Below are positions 17,688 through 28,360 of a stretch of DNA of 64,000 bases, piece by piece. The notes below the pieces were generated by a model. The model made no database searches, was not told the origin of the DNA, and saw nothing but the letters and a program-made list of their open reading frames with translations. The stretch is from positions 297,456-361,455 of the forward strand of contig NZ_SOSI01000004.1 in NCBI RefSeq assembly GCF_029760855.1. Direction: 5' to 3'. The translations under genes and the position numbers were made by a program. Each line of letters starts with the position of its first letter. Positions within the stretch are counted from its first letter, which is position 1. Source of the stretch: Erythrobacter litoralis. GTDB taxonomy: Bacteria; Pseudomonadota; Alphaproteobacteria; Sphingomonadales; Sphingomonadaceae.

Positions 17688-20201
17688 TCAGTTTTGCTTC
17701 ATCAAATCGGCCAGCCCGGCAAAGGCGCTCCCTTCCCGCGGCCGGGCGGGGGCTTGGCGATGCGATTGTTGCGGCTTGCGCCGGGCAGGGCGCCATTGCC
17801 ACTGATCGGGGCGGGGCGGGCCGAAAGCAGCCTCGGACAATGCACGTGCCTTGTCGACCCGGAAGCCAGCGGTGCCGAGCAGGCGGATGGCATTCTGCTC
17901 TTCCAGCCCGATCGAAATCGGCAGCGACAGGTCGAGCACGAATTTGCGCCGCTCGCCCGCCTTGCTGCGCGCCTCGTGCGCCGCCTTGATAATCTTTTCG
18001 GCCAGATCGATGCGGATCGCCTGCGTTCCCGCGGGGCGATAGCCCGAGGGCAAGCTTTTTGTTTCGCCGATTACCGGCAGCATGGCCTCGTTGAGCGGGC
18101 GCCGGTCGATCCCGAGCGCGCGCAGCAACTGGCGCGGTGCGGGTTTCAGCAGCGGAAGCGCGTAGATATCGAGCGCGCCGAAGGTCACGCCGATCTTGCG
18201 CAGGAAGGGGCGCATGTCCTTCGGCAGATGTTCGATCCCGGCCTTCTCGCGGCTGGTAAATCCATGGCCCTGGATGAGATTGAGTAGCAGCGCGCGCGCT
18301 TGCGAACCCGCATCGGGATTACGCGCGGCGATGTGCATCTTGCGCAGCGGCTCGAGCGGCTCGAGCACCTTGTCGAGCCACGCATCGAGCGCAGCCAAAA
18401 GTGTCTCGCGCGACTTTTCCGGCAGGCTGTCGAGCTCGCGCGCCGCAATGAGATCGGGCTTCACCTGCCCCTCGCGCCGTTCCAGCTTCGCCAGCGTATG
18501 GCCCTTCCAACGGATCGCGCCCTTGGACAGTTCGATCTCGGCGAGGTCACCGGCCGCCAGCGCCTCCGCCTTTTCGCCGAGGATGCGAGGGAGCGCCTTT
18601 TCGGCAGCCGCGATCATCATCTTGCGATCGGCATGATTGGCGGCCTGATCGACGACAAAGCGGAAGCCCTCGACATGGCCGAGATGCTCGCCTTCGACGG
18701 TCACCGCGCCGTCTTCTGAAAGATCGATGGGTAGCATGCCGGCATCCTGGCCTACGGATTTCATCAGGATTGCAGTCCTCCGGTTTACGAATCGTTCGGT
18801 CAGCCGCGCATGCAGCGCGTCCGATAATTTGGCTTCGACGCCGCGCGCGCGGGACGCCATTTCGTCGCGAGCCAGAACCCAGTCGGGCCGCTGGCAGATA
18901 TAGGCCCAGCTGCGAATCGCGGCGATACGGCCCTGTAGGGTATCGATGTCGCCGCTCATATTGTCGAGTTCGGAGATGCGTGCCGCGACGTAATCCGCAC
19001 CGAGATAGCCGTTCCGTAGGTCTTCCCAGAGCCGCGCCACGAAGCGGGCATGAACATCCGGACCCCGCGCGCGGAAATCTGGCAGCGAACAGGCTTCCCA
19101 GAAACGCCGGACCATGCCGGGACCGCGAATATCGTCCGCCACCGGCTCTTCGGCGAGCCGCTTCAGCGTAGCGAGGTCGATCGCTTCGGGCGCGAGGCGT
19201 AGCGCCTCGTCCTGGGGCGGACGCTCGAGATCGGCGATCAGCGTGTCGAGATTGTCGAAGCGCGGTTCGGGTTCGCGCCAGTAGAGATGCGTCAGCGGCG
19301 CGAAGCGATGTTCCTCGATCGCATACACTTCCTCGTCGGTGAATTCGGGCGTGGCGCCGGTCTGCTTGCCCGCGCCCGCCAGCGTACCGAAGGTTCCGTC
19401 GCGCTGGTGCCGCCCGGCCCGGCCCGCGATCTGCGCCATCTCAGAAGGCAGCAGGCGACGCATCCGCACGCCGTCGAACTTCGAGAGGCCTGCGAACGCC
19501 ACGTGATTGACGTCGAGATTGAGGCCCATGCCGATCGCATCGGTAGCGACGATGTAATCCACCTCGCCATTCTGGAACAATTCGACCTGCCGATTGCGCG
19601 TTTCCGGTGACAAGGCACCCATCACCACAGCCGCTCCGCCGCGGAACCGGCGCAGCATCTCTGCGACGGCATAAACGGCCTCGGAACTGAAAGCGACGAT
19701 CGCGCTGCGCGGCGGCAGGCGCGAGAGTTTGCGCGGACCGATATGGGTGAGGGTGGAGAAGCGCGGCCGCTCCGATATTTCCGCTTCCGGAACCAGTGCT
19801 TTCACCAACGGCTCGAGCGTCGCCGCGCCCAGCAGCATGGTCTCTTCCCGACCTCGCGTATTGAGCAAGCGATCGGTAAAGACGTGCCCGCGTTCCCGAT
19901 CGGCGGAAAGTTGCGCCTCGTCCAATGCGACGAACGCGCGCCCGCCTGCATCTCGCGGCATGGCTTCCACGGTACAGCACAGGTAGCGCGCATCCGGCGG
20001 TTCGATGCGCTGCTCGCCGGTAATGAGGGCGACCTGCTTTTCGCCTTTTATCGCGCAGATCCGGTCATAGACCTCGCGAGCGAGAAGTCGCAGGGGGAAA
20101 CCCATCGCCCCGCTCGAATACGCGCACATCCGCTCGATTGCGAGATGGGTCTTGCCGGTATTGGTCGGCCCGAGGACCGCCTTGATCGTCCCGTCTTTCA
20201 C
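17688..20201 (-). CDS. Suv3-like superfamily 2 helicase
   Basis: About 837 residues. Walker A GPTNTGKTH (residues 11-19 from the chosen start), DEAQLSADRERG (motif II), and QIAGRAGR (motif VI) with the LDVNHVAFAGLSKFDG segment match the SUPV3L1/Suv3 family of RNA/DNA helicases. The C-terminus is basic. The start is uncertain: GTG 20201 puts the P-loop near the N-terminus as in relatives but lacks a clear ribosome-binding site; a TTG at 20291 is in frame. It leads the leftward run S4-fdxA-nadC and probably onward. Confidence 0.92.
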   Translation of the reverse strand: MKDGTIKAVLGPTNTGKTHLAIERMCAYSSGAMGFPLRLLAREVYDRICAIKGEKQVALITGEQRIEPPDARYLCCTVEAMPRDAGGRAFVALDEAQLSADRERGHVFTDRLLNTRGREETMLLGAATLEPLVKALVPEAEISERPRFSTLTHIGPRKLSRLPPRSAIVAFSSEAVYAVAEMLRRFRGGAAVVMGALSPETRNRQVELFQNGEVDYIVATDAIGMGLNLDVNHVAFAGLSKFDGVRMRRLLPSEMAQIAGRAGRHQRDGTFGTLAGAGKQTGATPEFTDEEVYAIEEHRFAPLTHLYWREPEPRFDNLDTLIADLERPPQDEALRLAPEAIDLATLKRLAEEPVADDIRGPGMVRRFWEACSLPDFRARGPDVHARFVARLWEDLRNGYLGADYVAARISELDNMSGDIDTLQGRIAAIRSWAYICQRPDWVLARDEMASRARGVEAKLSDALHARLTERFVNRRTAILMKSVGQDAGMLPIDLSEDGAVTVEGEHLGHVEGFRFVVDQAANHADRKMMIAAAEKALPRILGEKAEALAAGDLAEIELSKGAIRWKGHTLAKLERREGQVKPDLIAARELDSLPEKSRETLLAALDAWLDKVLEPLEPLRKMHIAARNPDAGSQARALLLNLIQGHGFTSREKAGIEHLPKDMRPFLRKIGVTFGALDIYALPLLKPAPRQLLRALGIDRRPLNEAMLPVIGETKSLPSGYRPAGTQAIRIDLAEKIIKAAHEARSKAGERRKFVLDLSLPISIGLEEQNAIRLLGTAGFRVDKARALSEAAFGPPRPDQWQWRPARRKPQQSHRQAPARPREGSAFAGLADLMKQN

Positions 20202-20404
20202 ATGTCGAAGGTGGCAGCGACCGACCGGTATCGCAACCGTTCGTCCGCCGGTTCCCTCCGTTTGTCGCGCAAGTCCAGCATCTCGGCGCAAATTAATCGC
20301 AAGTTTACTTTAATTACGCACAACCGCGGCGATTGGACGGCCCGGAGGGGGTCTCGGTCCTGCGCCTTGAATGCGGTGCGGGTGTATTGTTTGGAGGACG
20401 AGCG

Positions 20405-21991
20405 GTGTACCGCGCAGCCGAAGATCAGACTTTGCACATGGGGAGCGCACCGGATGGATCGCCGGTTCGCTGCTCCCCTGCGGTCCCGCCCCGGTCCAAG
20501 CAGACGGCCTCGAAAGAGGGCCCGAAAGGCTGGCGCGCCAAGCTCCATACGCTCGATCTCGCACCGGATCTCGGGAACGAGATCGGGAGCCGCCGCTGGT
20601 TTCGTGGCCTCGGCACCCTCATCGGGCTGACCGCGGGCGCGCTCGCCTTCTGGCCGAGTTTCGCGCCGCTCGAAGCTGCACCGCTCATGCGAACCGACGA
20701 GGATGTGCGCGGCGAATATCGTAGCCAGGCGATCGCACCGCTAGCCTTGGGCGCGGATACCGGACGTCGCATGGGCCCTACCGAACTGGTCCGCCCGCTC
20801 GCTGCCGCGCCCGAACGCCCTCGTATCGAGCTGCTGGCCACTCTCGGCAAAGGCGACGCATTCGATTCTGTCCTGCGCCGTGCCGGCATGGGCGAGGACG
20901 ATGCGGAACGTGTCGCGAGCCTGGTTGGAAACGCCATCCCGCTCGGTGAACTGGAGCCGGGGACGAAGATCGATCTCGTGCTCGGCCGTCGTCCTGCCGC
21001 CGATGCGCCGCGTCCGCTGGAAGAGCTGACATTCCGCGCACGTTTCGATCTGGAACTTGCGGTGTCGCGCCTCGATCCGGGCGCGCCGCTCACCTTGAGC
21101 CGCCGCCCGATCCGCGTGGACGAAACGCCGCTGCGCATTCGCGGCACGGTCGGCGACAGTCTCTACCGCTCGGCACGCGCGGCTGGCGCACCGGCGAGCG
21201 CCGTGCAGGCCTATATCAAGACCCTGTCCGCACAGGTAAACTTGGAACGCGACGTGCGCGCAACCGATACGTTCGACATGATCGTCGCCCACCGCCGCGC
21301 CGCGACTGGCGAACGGCAGGCCGGGCAATTGCTCTACGCCGGGATCGAGCGCGATTCGACGTCGAAGGTCCAGCTGATGCGCTGGGGCAAAGATGGCAAG
21401 TTCTACGAGGCATCGGGTGTCGGAGAACAACGCGACGGATTGATGGCGCCGGTGAACGGCCCCATAGGTTCGCGCTTCGGCATGCGTCGCCATCCGATCC
21501 TGGGCTACAAGCGGATGCATTCCGGGCTCGATTACCGCGCCCGTCACGGCACGCCGATCGTCGCGGTAACCGATGGACAGGTTACCGGCGCGGGCCGGAT
21601 GGGCGGTTGCGGCAATGCGGTGCGGATCCGCCACGGCGGCGGGCTCGATACCCGCTATTGCCACATGAGCCGCATGGCGGTGAGCCGCGGTCAGAGCGTC
21701 AAGCGCGGGCAGGTGATCGGCTATGTCGGCTCGACCGGCCTCTCGACGGGACCGCATCTGCATTACGAAATGTATCGCGGCGGCCGCGCGGTCGATCCGG
21801 CATCGGTCCGCTACGTTACCCGCGCACAATTGAGCGGAGCGGAATTGCAGCGCTTCCGCGAATCCCTCGCGCGCATCCGGACCGTGGAGGCGGGAGCGGC
21901 GCTGGTGGATCTTGAAAAGACGCAGGCGGAGATCGCCGCGGATGTCCCCCAGCGCGAAATCGACAAGCTCGATCTCAAACGCCGCGACTGA
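20405..21991 (+). CDS. M23 (LytM) family peptidase with N-terminal membrane anchor
   Basis: 528 residues from GTG 20405, chosen because GGAGG lies seven bases upstream; ATG 20438 is the alternative. A cytoplasmic basic N-terminus, one hydrophobic segment (RGLGTLIGLTAGALAFWPS), then a long periplasmic region with LysM/OapA-like features, and a LytM domain with intact zinc motifs HSGLDYRARHG and HLHYEM. It is probably a DD-endopeptidase of the MepM type. The 200 bp upstream is AT-rich and should hold its promoter, but I see no clear -35/-10. Confidence 0.93.
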   Translation: MYRAAEDQTLHMGSAPDGSPVRCSPAVPPRSKQTASKEGPKGWRAKLHTLDLAPDLGNEIGSRRWFRGLGTLIGLTAGALAFWPSFAPLEAAPLMRTDEDVRGEYRSQAIAPLALGADTGRRMGPTELVRPLAAAPERPRIELLATLGKGDAFDSVLRRAGMGEDDAERVASLVGNAIPLGELEPGTKIDLVLGRRPAADAPRPLEELTFRARFDLELAVSRLDPGAPLTLSRRPIRVDETPLRIRGTVGDSLYRSARAAGAPASAVQAYIKTLSAQVNLERDVRATDTFDMIVAHRRAATGERQAGQLLYAGIERDSTSKVQLMRWGKDGKFYEASGVGEQRDGLMAPVNGPIGSRFGMRRHPILGYKRMHSGLDYRARHGTPIVAVTDGQVTGAGRMGGCGNAVRIRHGGGLDTRYCHMSRMAVSRGQSVKRGQVIGYVGSTGLSTGPHLHYEMYRGGRAVDPASVRYVTRAQLSGAELQRFRESLARIRTVEAGAALVDLEKTQAEIAADVPQREIDKLDLKRRD

Positions 21992-22041
21992 CGGTAAGGC
22001 GACATTGCGCAGCGCCGCCGCATAAGGCATCGCTGCGGATA

Positions 22042-23040
22042 ATGTCCCAAGCTTCCTATCCCTCGACCCGCCTTCGCCGCCCCCGCGCCCATAACTGGAG
22101 CCGCGCGCTGCACCGGGAAACCATGCTCACCCCGGCGGACCTGATCTGGCCGCTCTTCGTGACCGAGGGGCGCGGCGTGGAGGAAAAGATTGCCAGCCTG
22201 CCCGGCGTTTCACGCTGGTCGGTCGACGGGATCGTGGCGCGCGCGAAGGAGGCGGTCGGCCTCGGCATTCCCTGCCTTGCGCTGTTCCCCAATACGCCGG
22301 CCGACAAACGCAGCAAGGATGGTGCCGAGGCGTACAATTCTGACAATCTCATGTGCCGTGCGATCAAGGCGGTGCGCGATGCGTGCGGCAACGATATCGG
22401 CATCCTCACCGACGTCGCACTCGATCCCTATACGAGCCACGGGCAGGACGGTCTGCTCGATCCCAGCGGGTATGTGACCAACGACGATACCGTGGCCCTG
22501 CTCGTCGACCAGGCGGTAACGCAGGCGGAGGCTGGTGCGGATATCGTCGCTCCGTCCGACATGATGGACGGCCGGGTGCGCGCAATCCGCATGGCGCTGG
22601 AAATGGGCGGTCATCACAACGTCCAGATCATGAGCTACGCCGCAAAATACGCTTCGGCCTTCTATGGACCGTTCCGCGATGCCGTGGGCTCTGGCGGACT
22701 GCTGAAGGGCGACAAGAAGAGCTATCAAATGGACCCGGCCAATGGCGACGAGGCCATGCGCGAAATCGCGCTCGACATTGCCGAGGGAGCAGACAGCGTG
22801 ATGGTAAAGCCCGGCCTCGCCTATCTCGACATCATCTGGCGCGCGAAGGAGGCGTTCCACGTACCCGTCTTCGCCTATCAGGTGAGCGGCGAATACGCGA
22901 TGATCGAGGCAGGTGCGGCGGCCGGGATCGGCGACCGCGACGCGCTGCTGATGGAAAAGCTGGTCGCCTTCAAGCGGGCGGGCTGCAGCGGTGTGCTGAC
23001 TTACCATGCTCCGGTCGCGGCTCGCCTGCTCGGCGCATAG
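22042..23040 (+). CDS. hemB: delta-aminolevulinic acid dehydratase HemB (zinc-free type)
   Basis: 332 residues. It condenses two 5-aminolevulinate molecules to porphobilinogen in heme synthesis. Schiff-base lysines are in SYAAKYASAFYG and DSVMVKPGLAYLD. At the metal site, LTDVALDPYTSHGQDG shows Ala and Asp in place of the zinc cysteines, the form known from Rhodobacter and Pseudomonas that does not need zinc. It lies 50 bp after the M23 gene; the GNAT gene starts two bases past its stop. Confidence 0.98.
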   Translation: MSQASYPSTRLRRPRAHNWSRALHRETMLTPADLIWPLFVTEGRGVEEKIASLPGVSRWSVDGIVARAKEAVGLGIPCLALFPNTPADKRSKDGAEAYNSDNLMCRAIKAVRDACGNDIGILTDVALDPYTSHGQDGLLDPSGYVTNDDTVALLVDQAVTQAEAGADIVAPSDMMDGRVRAIRMALEMGGHHNVQIMSYAAKYASAFYGPFRDAVGSGGLLKGDKKSYQMDPANGDEAMREIALDIAEGADSVMVKPGLAYLDIIWRAKEAFHVPVFAYQVSGEYAMIEAGAAAGIGDRDALLMEKLVAFKRAGCSGVLTYHAPVAARLLGA

Positions 23041-23042
23041 TG

Positions 23043-23599
<557 letters not shown>

Positions 23600-23603
<4 letters not shown>

Positions 23604-24169
23604 CAGAAACACTAAGCCGCCCCGGCGTTCGTATCGTCTCGATCCATGGAAAGACGCCGACCATCCATGAAACCGCTTTCGTCGCGCCGGGCTGTATCGT
23701 CGTGGGCGACGTGACGATCGGGGCTGGCTCGAGCATCTGGTATAATTGCGTGCTGCGCGCCGATGTCAGCCGCATCGTTATCGGCGAGCGCACCAATGTG
23801 CAGGACGGCAGCGTGCTCCATTGCGATGGCCCCGCGCCCGGCATGCCCGCGGGCTCGCCATTGATCATCGGGGACGACGTGCTGATCGGCCACATGGCGA
23901 TGGTTCATGGCTGCACGATTCAGGATCGCGGCTTCGTCGGCCTCGGCGCGATTGCGATGAACCAGGCGGTGATCGCGAGCGATGCGATGCTCGCCGCCGG
24001 TGCCATGCTGACCGAGCGCAAGGTGATGGGGACGCGCGAGCTGTGGGCCGGGCGCCCGGCGAAGAAGCTCAAGGATCTGGACGATGCGGCGATTGCCGGA
24101 ATGAAGCTCGGCGTCGCGCATTATGCCGAGAACGCGAAGCATCATGCACAGGCGCTTCGAGAGGGATAG
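23600..24169 (+). CDS. gamma-class carbonic anhydrase-like hexapeptide protein
   Basis: 189 residues of left-handed beta-helix (hexapeptide repeats such as VVGDVTIGAGSSIWYNCVLRADVSRIVIGERTNVQDGS). The three histidines expected for the metal site are present (SVLHCD, IGHMAMVHGC). Proteins like this are annotated as gamma carbonic anhydrases, though many have no measured activity. ATG 23600 overlaps the GNAT stop. Confidence 0.92.
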
Positions 24170-24184
24170 TCGCGCCGCGCGACT
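24168..24184. terminator. possible bidirectional terminator hairpin
   Basis: AGTCGCG, a three-base loop and CGCGACT form a perfect 7-bp stem in the 21-bp gap between the convergent carbonic anhydrase and ligase genes. There is no T-run on either side, so it is only a weak candidate. Confidence 0.35.
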
Positions 24185-24190
24185 TCGTCA

Positions 24191-25795
24191 TCAATCCTGC
24201 ACGAGCGCCCGCAGCGCCTCGATCCGGTCGGCTTCGTGCGGCGGCTTGTCCCAGCGGATGCGGTGGATGCGGGGGAAGCGCATCGCGAGACCCGATTTGT
24301 GGCGCTTGCTGTCATGCACGCTGTCGAACGCCACCTCGAACACCAAGCTTTTGTCGGTTTCGCGTACCGGGCCGAAGCGGTTGACGGTGTTGCGGCGCAC
24401 ATGGCGGTCGAGCTTTTTCAATTCCTCGTCGGTGAAACCGGAATAGGCCTTGCCAACGGGGAGCAACTCCGCACCGGTGTCGGGATCACCGTCCCAGCAG
24501 CCGAAGGTGTAGTCGGAGTAGAAGCTCGATCGTTTGCCGCTGCCGCGCTGAGCGTACATCAGCACGCAATCGATCAGCAGCGGATCGCGTTTCCACTTGT
24601 ACCAGTAACCGACGCGCCGCCCGGCGATATAGGGGCTGTCCTTTCGCTTCAGCATCAGCCCCTCGATCGCTTCGTCGCGGCTGCCGCCCCTGATCTCACC
24701 GAGATGCTCGAAGTCACGCGCGTCGACAACCCTGCTGATATCGAAATGGCTTTGGGGCAGGCGGTCCATCAACGCCTCCAACCGGGCGCGGCGTTCGGTC
24801 CACGGCAGTTTGCGCAGGTCCTCGCCTTCGAGGATCAGGACGTCGTAGAGACGCACGAAGGCAGGCGCTTCGGCTAGCATCTTCTTGCTAACAGTCTTGC
24901 GCCCGAGCCGTTGCTGGAGCGCGTTGAAGCTTGCGGCCCCGCCTTCCTCGCCGCCCTGATGCGCGCCGCGGACCAGCAGTTCGCCATCGAGTACAGCGTT
25001 CACCGGCAAAGCGTCGAGAAGTTCGGGGAAGGTCGCGGAAATGTCGTCGCCCGACCGGGAATAGAGCCTGGTTTCTGCTTCCTCGCCCTGTCCGGCGCGG
25101 ACCAGTTGCACGCGAATGCCGTCCCATTTCCATTCGGCGGCGAAATCTTCGAGATCGACTACCGTTTCTTCTAGCGGATGGGCCAGCATGAAGGGGCGGA
25201 AGGTCGGCAAATTCTCGGTATCGGGCGGGTCCTCGCCATGCGCCGCCCATGCGAACAGTTCGGGGAACGGCGGCTTCAAGCCATGCCAATATTCCTCGAC
25301 ATCGTCGATTTGGACCTCGAAGGCCTGCGCGAACGCGGTCTTGGCGAGGCGGCTGGACACGCCGATGCGCATCCCGCCGGTCGCCAGTTTGAGCAGAGCG
25401 TAGCGGCCGGAAGGATCGAGCCGGTCGAGCAGCTTCGGTAATTCCACGAACACGCTCTTGCGGTTCATCGCCTCGAGCAGTTCGACTGTCTCGCTGACCG
25501 TGGGCGGCGAGGGAGGATGTTCGGGCGCGGGCCATAGCAGGCTGGCCGTCTCCGCCGTATCGCCGACGAAATCGCGGCTCAGCGTCCACAGCACCGGGTC
25601 GATCCGGTCTTTCAGAAGGTTGCGGATGGTCGAGCTTTTCACGGCCGGAAAGTCGAGCCCGTCCGACAATGCGGCAAGCGCCCAGCCGCGATCGGGATCG
25701 GGCGTGGCGCGCAGATACTCCGCGATCAGACGCAGCTTCTCGTTGCGTGAACGGGTATAGACCAGCGCGTCGATGAGGGCGGCGAATTCTTCCAA
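24191..25795 (-). CDS. ATP-dependent DNA ligase (cisplatin-response type)
   Basis: 534 residues. An N-terminal helical DNA-binding region precedes the nucleotidyltransferase core. The adenylation motif is EWKWDGIRVQL (K-x-D-G), with SRSGDDIS, LDGELLVR and GLMLKRKDSPYIAGRR as further motifs, and a C-terminal OB domain. It matches the class named cisplatin damage response DNA ligase. It starts three bases after the exonuclease stop, forming the usual pair. The associated DEXH helicase and phosphoesterase are not adjacent here. Confidence 0.95.
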   Translation of the reverse strand: MEEFAALIDALVYTRSRNEKLRLIAEYLRATPDPDRGWALAALSDGLDFPAVKSSTIRNLLKDRIDPVLWTLSRDFVGDTAETASLLWPAPEHPPSPPTVSETVELLEAMNRKSVFVELPKLLDRLDPSGRYALLKLATGGMRIGVSSRLAKTAFAQAFEVQIDDVEEYWHGLKPPFPELFAWAAHGEDPPDTENLPTFRPFMLAHPLEETVVDLEDFAAEWKWDGIRVQLVRAGQGEEAETRLYSRSGDDISATFPELLDALPVNAVLDGELLVRGAHQGGEEGGAASFNALQQRLGRKTVSKKMLAEAPAFVRLYDVLILEGEDLRKLPWTERRARLEALMDRLPQSHFDISRVVDARDFEHLGEIRGGSRDEAIEGLMLKRKDSPYIAGRRVGYWYKWKRDPLLIDCVLMYAQRGSGKRSSFYSDYTFGCWDGDPDTGAELLPVGKAYSGFTDEELKKLDRHVRRNTVNRFGPVRETDKSLVFEVAFDSVHDSKRHKSGLAMRFPRIHRIRWDKPPHEADRIEALRALVQD

Positions 25796-25798
25796 ACC

Positions 25799-26830
25799 CT
25801 AATCGTCCTCGTCTTCGTAGCCCACCATCGCGAGCGCCCTCGCACGGCGCTGATGAAGCTGGCACCAGCGCAGCAGTGCATCCTCGCGGCCATGAGTGAT
25901 CCAGGTTTCCTGCGGGTTCACTTCCTGAATCGTGCGGGTAAGTTCGCCCCAGTCGGCATGGTCGGAGATGACCAGCGGCAGTTCGACATTGCGCTGCCGG
26001 GCGCGTTGGCGCACACGCATCCAGCCGCTCGCCATGGCTGTGATGGGTTCGGGCAGGCGGCGGCTCCAGCGGTCGTTCAGCGCGCTGGGCGGACAGATGA
26101 CGACGTGGCCGCGCATATCGTCCTTCTTCGCATCCGCCACCAGCCGCAATTCGCCCAGATCGACGCCATGTTCCTCGTAAAGCCGGCACATCTTCTCCAT
26201 CGCACCGTGGAGATAGATAGGCGCGCTATGCCCCGCCGCGCGCAATTCGGCGATCACCCGCTGCGCCTTGCCCAGCGCATAGGCGCCGACCAGTACGCAG
26301 CGATCGGGGTGCGCAGCCAGCCGGTCGAGCAGCTTGGCTATTTCGTCCTCGATCGGCGGATGGGTGAAGAGGGGCAGGCCGAAAGTCGCTTCGGTGATGA
26401 AGATATCGCACGGAGTGACTTCGAAGGGCGGGCAGGTGGGATCGGCGCGGCGTTTGTAGTCGCCCGTGCAGATGATCCGCTCGCCTGCGTGCTCGAGGAG
26501 GATCTGCGAACTGCCCAGCACGTGGCCCGCCGGAATGTAGGTCGCATCGACGCCGCCCTTCAGCCGGATCGTCTCGCCATATTCAACCGGAATTGCCTTG
26601 TGCGGGATTTCGCCCGCCTCGTCTTCCGCGCCGGTGCGATAGCGCAGTTCCATGATGGCGAGGGTTTCCGGCGTCGCCACCGTCTCGCCATGGCCGCCGC
26701 GCGCATGGTCGGCATGCCCATGAGTAACGAGCGCATGTGCGACCGGCTTGGAGGGGTCGACCCACGCGTCCGCGGGTTCGACATAGATGCCGTGCGGGTC
26801 GGGTTTGATCCAGGAAAAGGGCGCGGCCAT
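25799..26830 (-). CDS. ligase-associated DNA exonuclease (metallo-beta-lactamase fold)
   Basis: 343 residues. The metallo-beta-lactamase motif HGHADHARGGH and ATYIPAGHVLGSSQILLEH (beta-CASP style) identify the SNM1/Artemis-like nuclease that accompanies bacterial ATP-dependent ligases. It probably processes DNA ends for the ligase encoded three bases downstream. Confidence 0.94.
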   Translation of the reverse strand: MAAPFSWIKPDPHGIYVEPADAWVDPSKPVAHALVTHGHADHARGGHGETVATPETLAIMELRYRTGAEDEAGEIPHKAIPVEYGETIRLKGGVDATYIPAGHVLGSSQILLEHAGERIICTGDYKRRADPTCPPFEVTPCDIFITEATFGLPLFTHPPIEDEIAKLLDRLAAHPDRCVLVGAYALGKAQRVIAELRAAGHSAPIYLHGAMEKMCRLYEEHGVDLGELRLVADAKKDDMRGHVVICPPSALNDRWSRRLPEPITAMASGWMRVRQRARQRNVELPLVISDHADWGELTRTIQEVNPQETWITHGREDALLRWCQLHQRRARALAMVGYEDEDD

Positions 26831-26875
26831 CGGCGAAGAAACCGAAGGCGGCGCGCTTGCGTTCCCGAACCCGGG

Positions 26876-28360
26876 CTATTGCGGCCTCGCGCGCAGGCGC
26901 TCCAGCATGCGTCCGAGCGTCGGCTTCTGGCCGGTCGCGAGCAGACTGGCGCGGAACAGGCGGCCGAGGAAGATCAGTTCGAGCGCGATGGTCGCCGCGA
27001 GCAAGGCCCCAGTTCCGACCAGCACCCAGGTTTCGATGCCCATTCCGAGCCGCGCCAGCACAGCGAAGGGCGTCCACAGCGGAACCCAGGTAAGCACCTG
27101 CACGATCCAGCCTTCGCGTCCTGCAAGAATAGCTTGCAAGAGGAAGGTGATCGGCAGCAGGATCGCGAGCAGGACAGGCATGAGATAACCCTGCGCCTCG
27201 CTCATCGAATCGACCATCGCGCCGATGGCGACGAAGATCATCGAGATGCCGATATAGCCCGCGACGAAGAAATAGAGGATCGTCAGGATCGCGCCGGGCG
27301 AAGATACCGGTTCCAGCGCCGGGCGGATCATGTCGGCGATCACGCCTTGCGTCGCATAGGCGGCGACGGCAGCGCAGCCCGCCCACACGGCGATCATCAG
27401 CAAGCCGACGCTGAGCCCACCGAGAAGCTTTCCGTACATGAGTTCCTCCGGCTTGATGCAGGCGAGCAACGACTCGAGCAGTTTGTTCGATCGCTCCTCG
27501 ACCGAGCCTTGCAGCATCCAGCTGCCCGACAGCATCAGGCTCATCATGAGGATATACGCAAGGGCAAGCGGGACGATGGAGCGGACCAACAGCGCCTCGC
27601 GCGCGCCATCGCCGGGGGGCGGGGTGTTTACGGAAATGGCCGGGACGGCGCTCTGGATCGCCGCCGCGTCCGCCGCGAGAATTCCTCGTTCGGCCAGCAG
27701 GCGGGTGCGCAGGTCACCGGTAAGCGTTTCCTGCATGGCGGCGACGAAGCTCGCGCGGGGCTGGTTGGCGGAATAGAGGCCAATCGCAGGAACGGCCGGA
27801 TAGTCCTCGCCGATCAGAACGACGATTTCGGGCGCGTCGTCCGCGTCGCTGTCGAACAGGTCCTGCGCGGCGGCCCCGAAGCCTTGCGCCGATTGGGAGG
27901 CGAGGGCGGGCGGTGCGGGGACGAATTCGTACAGCGGCGGATCGGCCTCGAATTCCGGCGTGCCATCTGGTCGGACCGCATCGATTTTGGCGATTGCGCC
28001 ATCGACCCCGCCGGAAGTGCGGAAAGCGGCGATGTCGGTGGCGGTGTACCAGCGATCGTGCTGCGTCCAGACGGCCTGCGGATCGGCGCTTTCGAGGTCG
28101 TAGCGCTGCACGTAGCGCGAGAGTTCGCGAAGGGTGTTGCGATCGTCGTCTTCGGCGAAGCGCTGTTGCAGAGCCTCGCCCGCACCGCTGCCAGACCGAT
28201 CGATCATGGCGACAGGCGTTGCGTCCTCGTCGCCAAGGCTTTCTGCCAGTATCGGACCCAAGGCCAGCGCGACGGGCAGGATGAGCAGCGTCAGCCAGAA
28301 GCTTTTCATCGCGAGGATCTGGCGAATTTCGCGTTTCGCGACGAGGAGGATATTGGTCAT
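26876..28360 (-). CDS. ABC-2 type exporter permease (NatB-like)
   Basis: 494 residues. One helix near the N-terminus (KSFWLTLLILPVALALG), a roughly 220-residue extracytoplasmic domain, then five or six helices from about residue 262 (LVRSIVPLALAYILMMSLMLSG; VEERSNKLLESLLACIKPEELMYGKLLGGL is typical of NatB/ABC-2 permeases). Start ATG 28360 overlaps the ATPase stop by four bases. Substrate unknown; sodium export is the family's best-known role. Confidence 0.92.
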   Translation of the reverse strand: MTNILLVAKREIRQILAMKSFWLTLLILPVALALGPILAESLGDEDATPVAMIDRSGSGAGEALQQRFAEDDDRNTLRELSRYVQRYDLESADPQAVWTQHDRWYTATDIAAFRTSGGVDGAIAKIDAVRPDGTPEFEADPPLYEFVPAPPALASQSAQGFGAAAQDLFDSDADDAPEIVVLIGEDYPAVPAIGLYSANQPRASFVAAMQETLTGDLRTRLLAERGILAADAAAIQSAVPAISVNTPPPGDGAREALLVRSIVPLALAYILMMSLMLSGSWMLQGSVEERSNKLLESLLACIKPEELMYGKLLGGLSVGLLMIAVWAGCAAVAAYATQGVIADMIRPALEPVSSPGAILTILYFFVAGYIGISMIFVAIGAMVDSMSEAQGYLMPVLLAILLPITFLLQAILAGREGWIVQVLTWVPLWTPFAVLARLGMGIETWVLVGTGALLAATIALELIFLGRLFRASLLATGQKPTLGRMLERLRARPQ

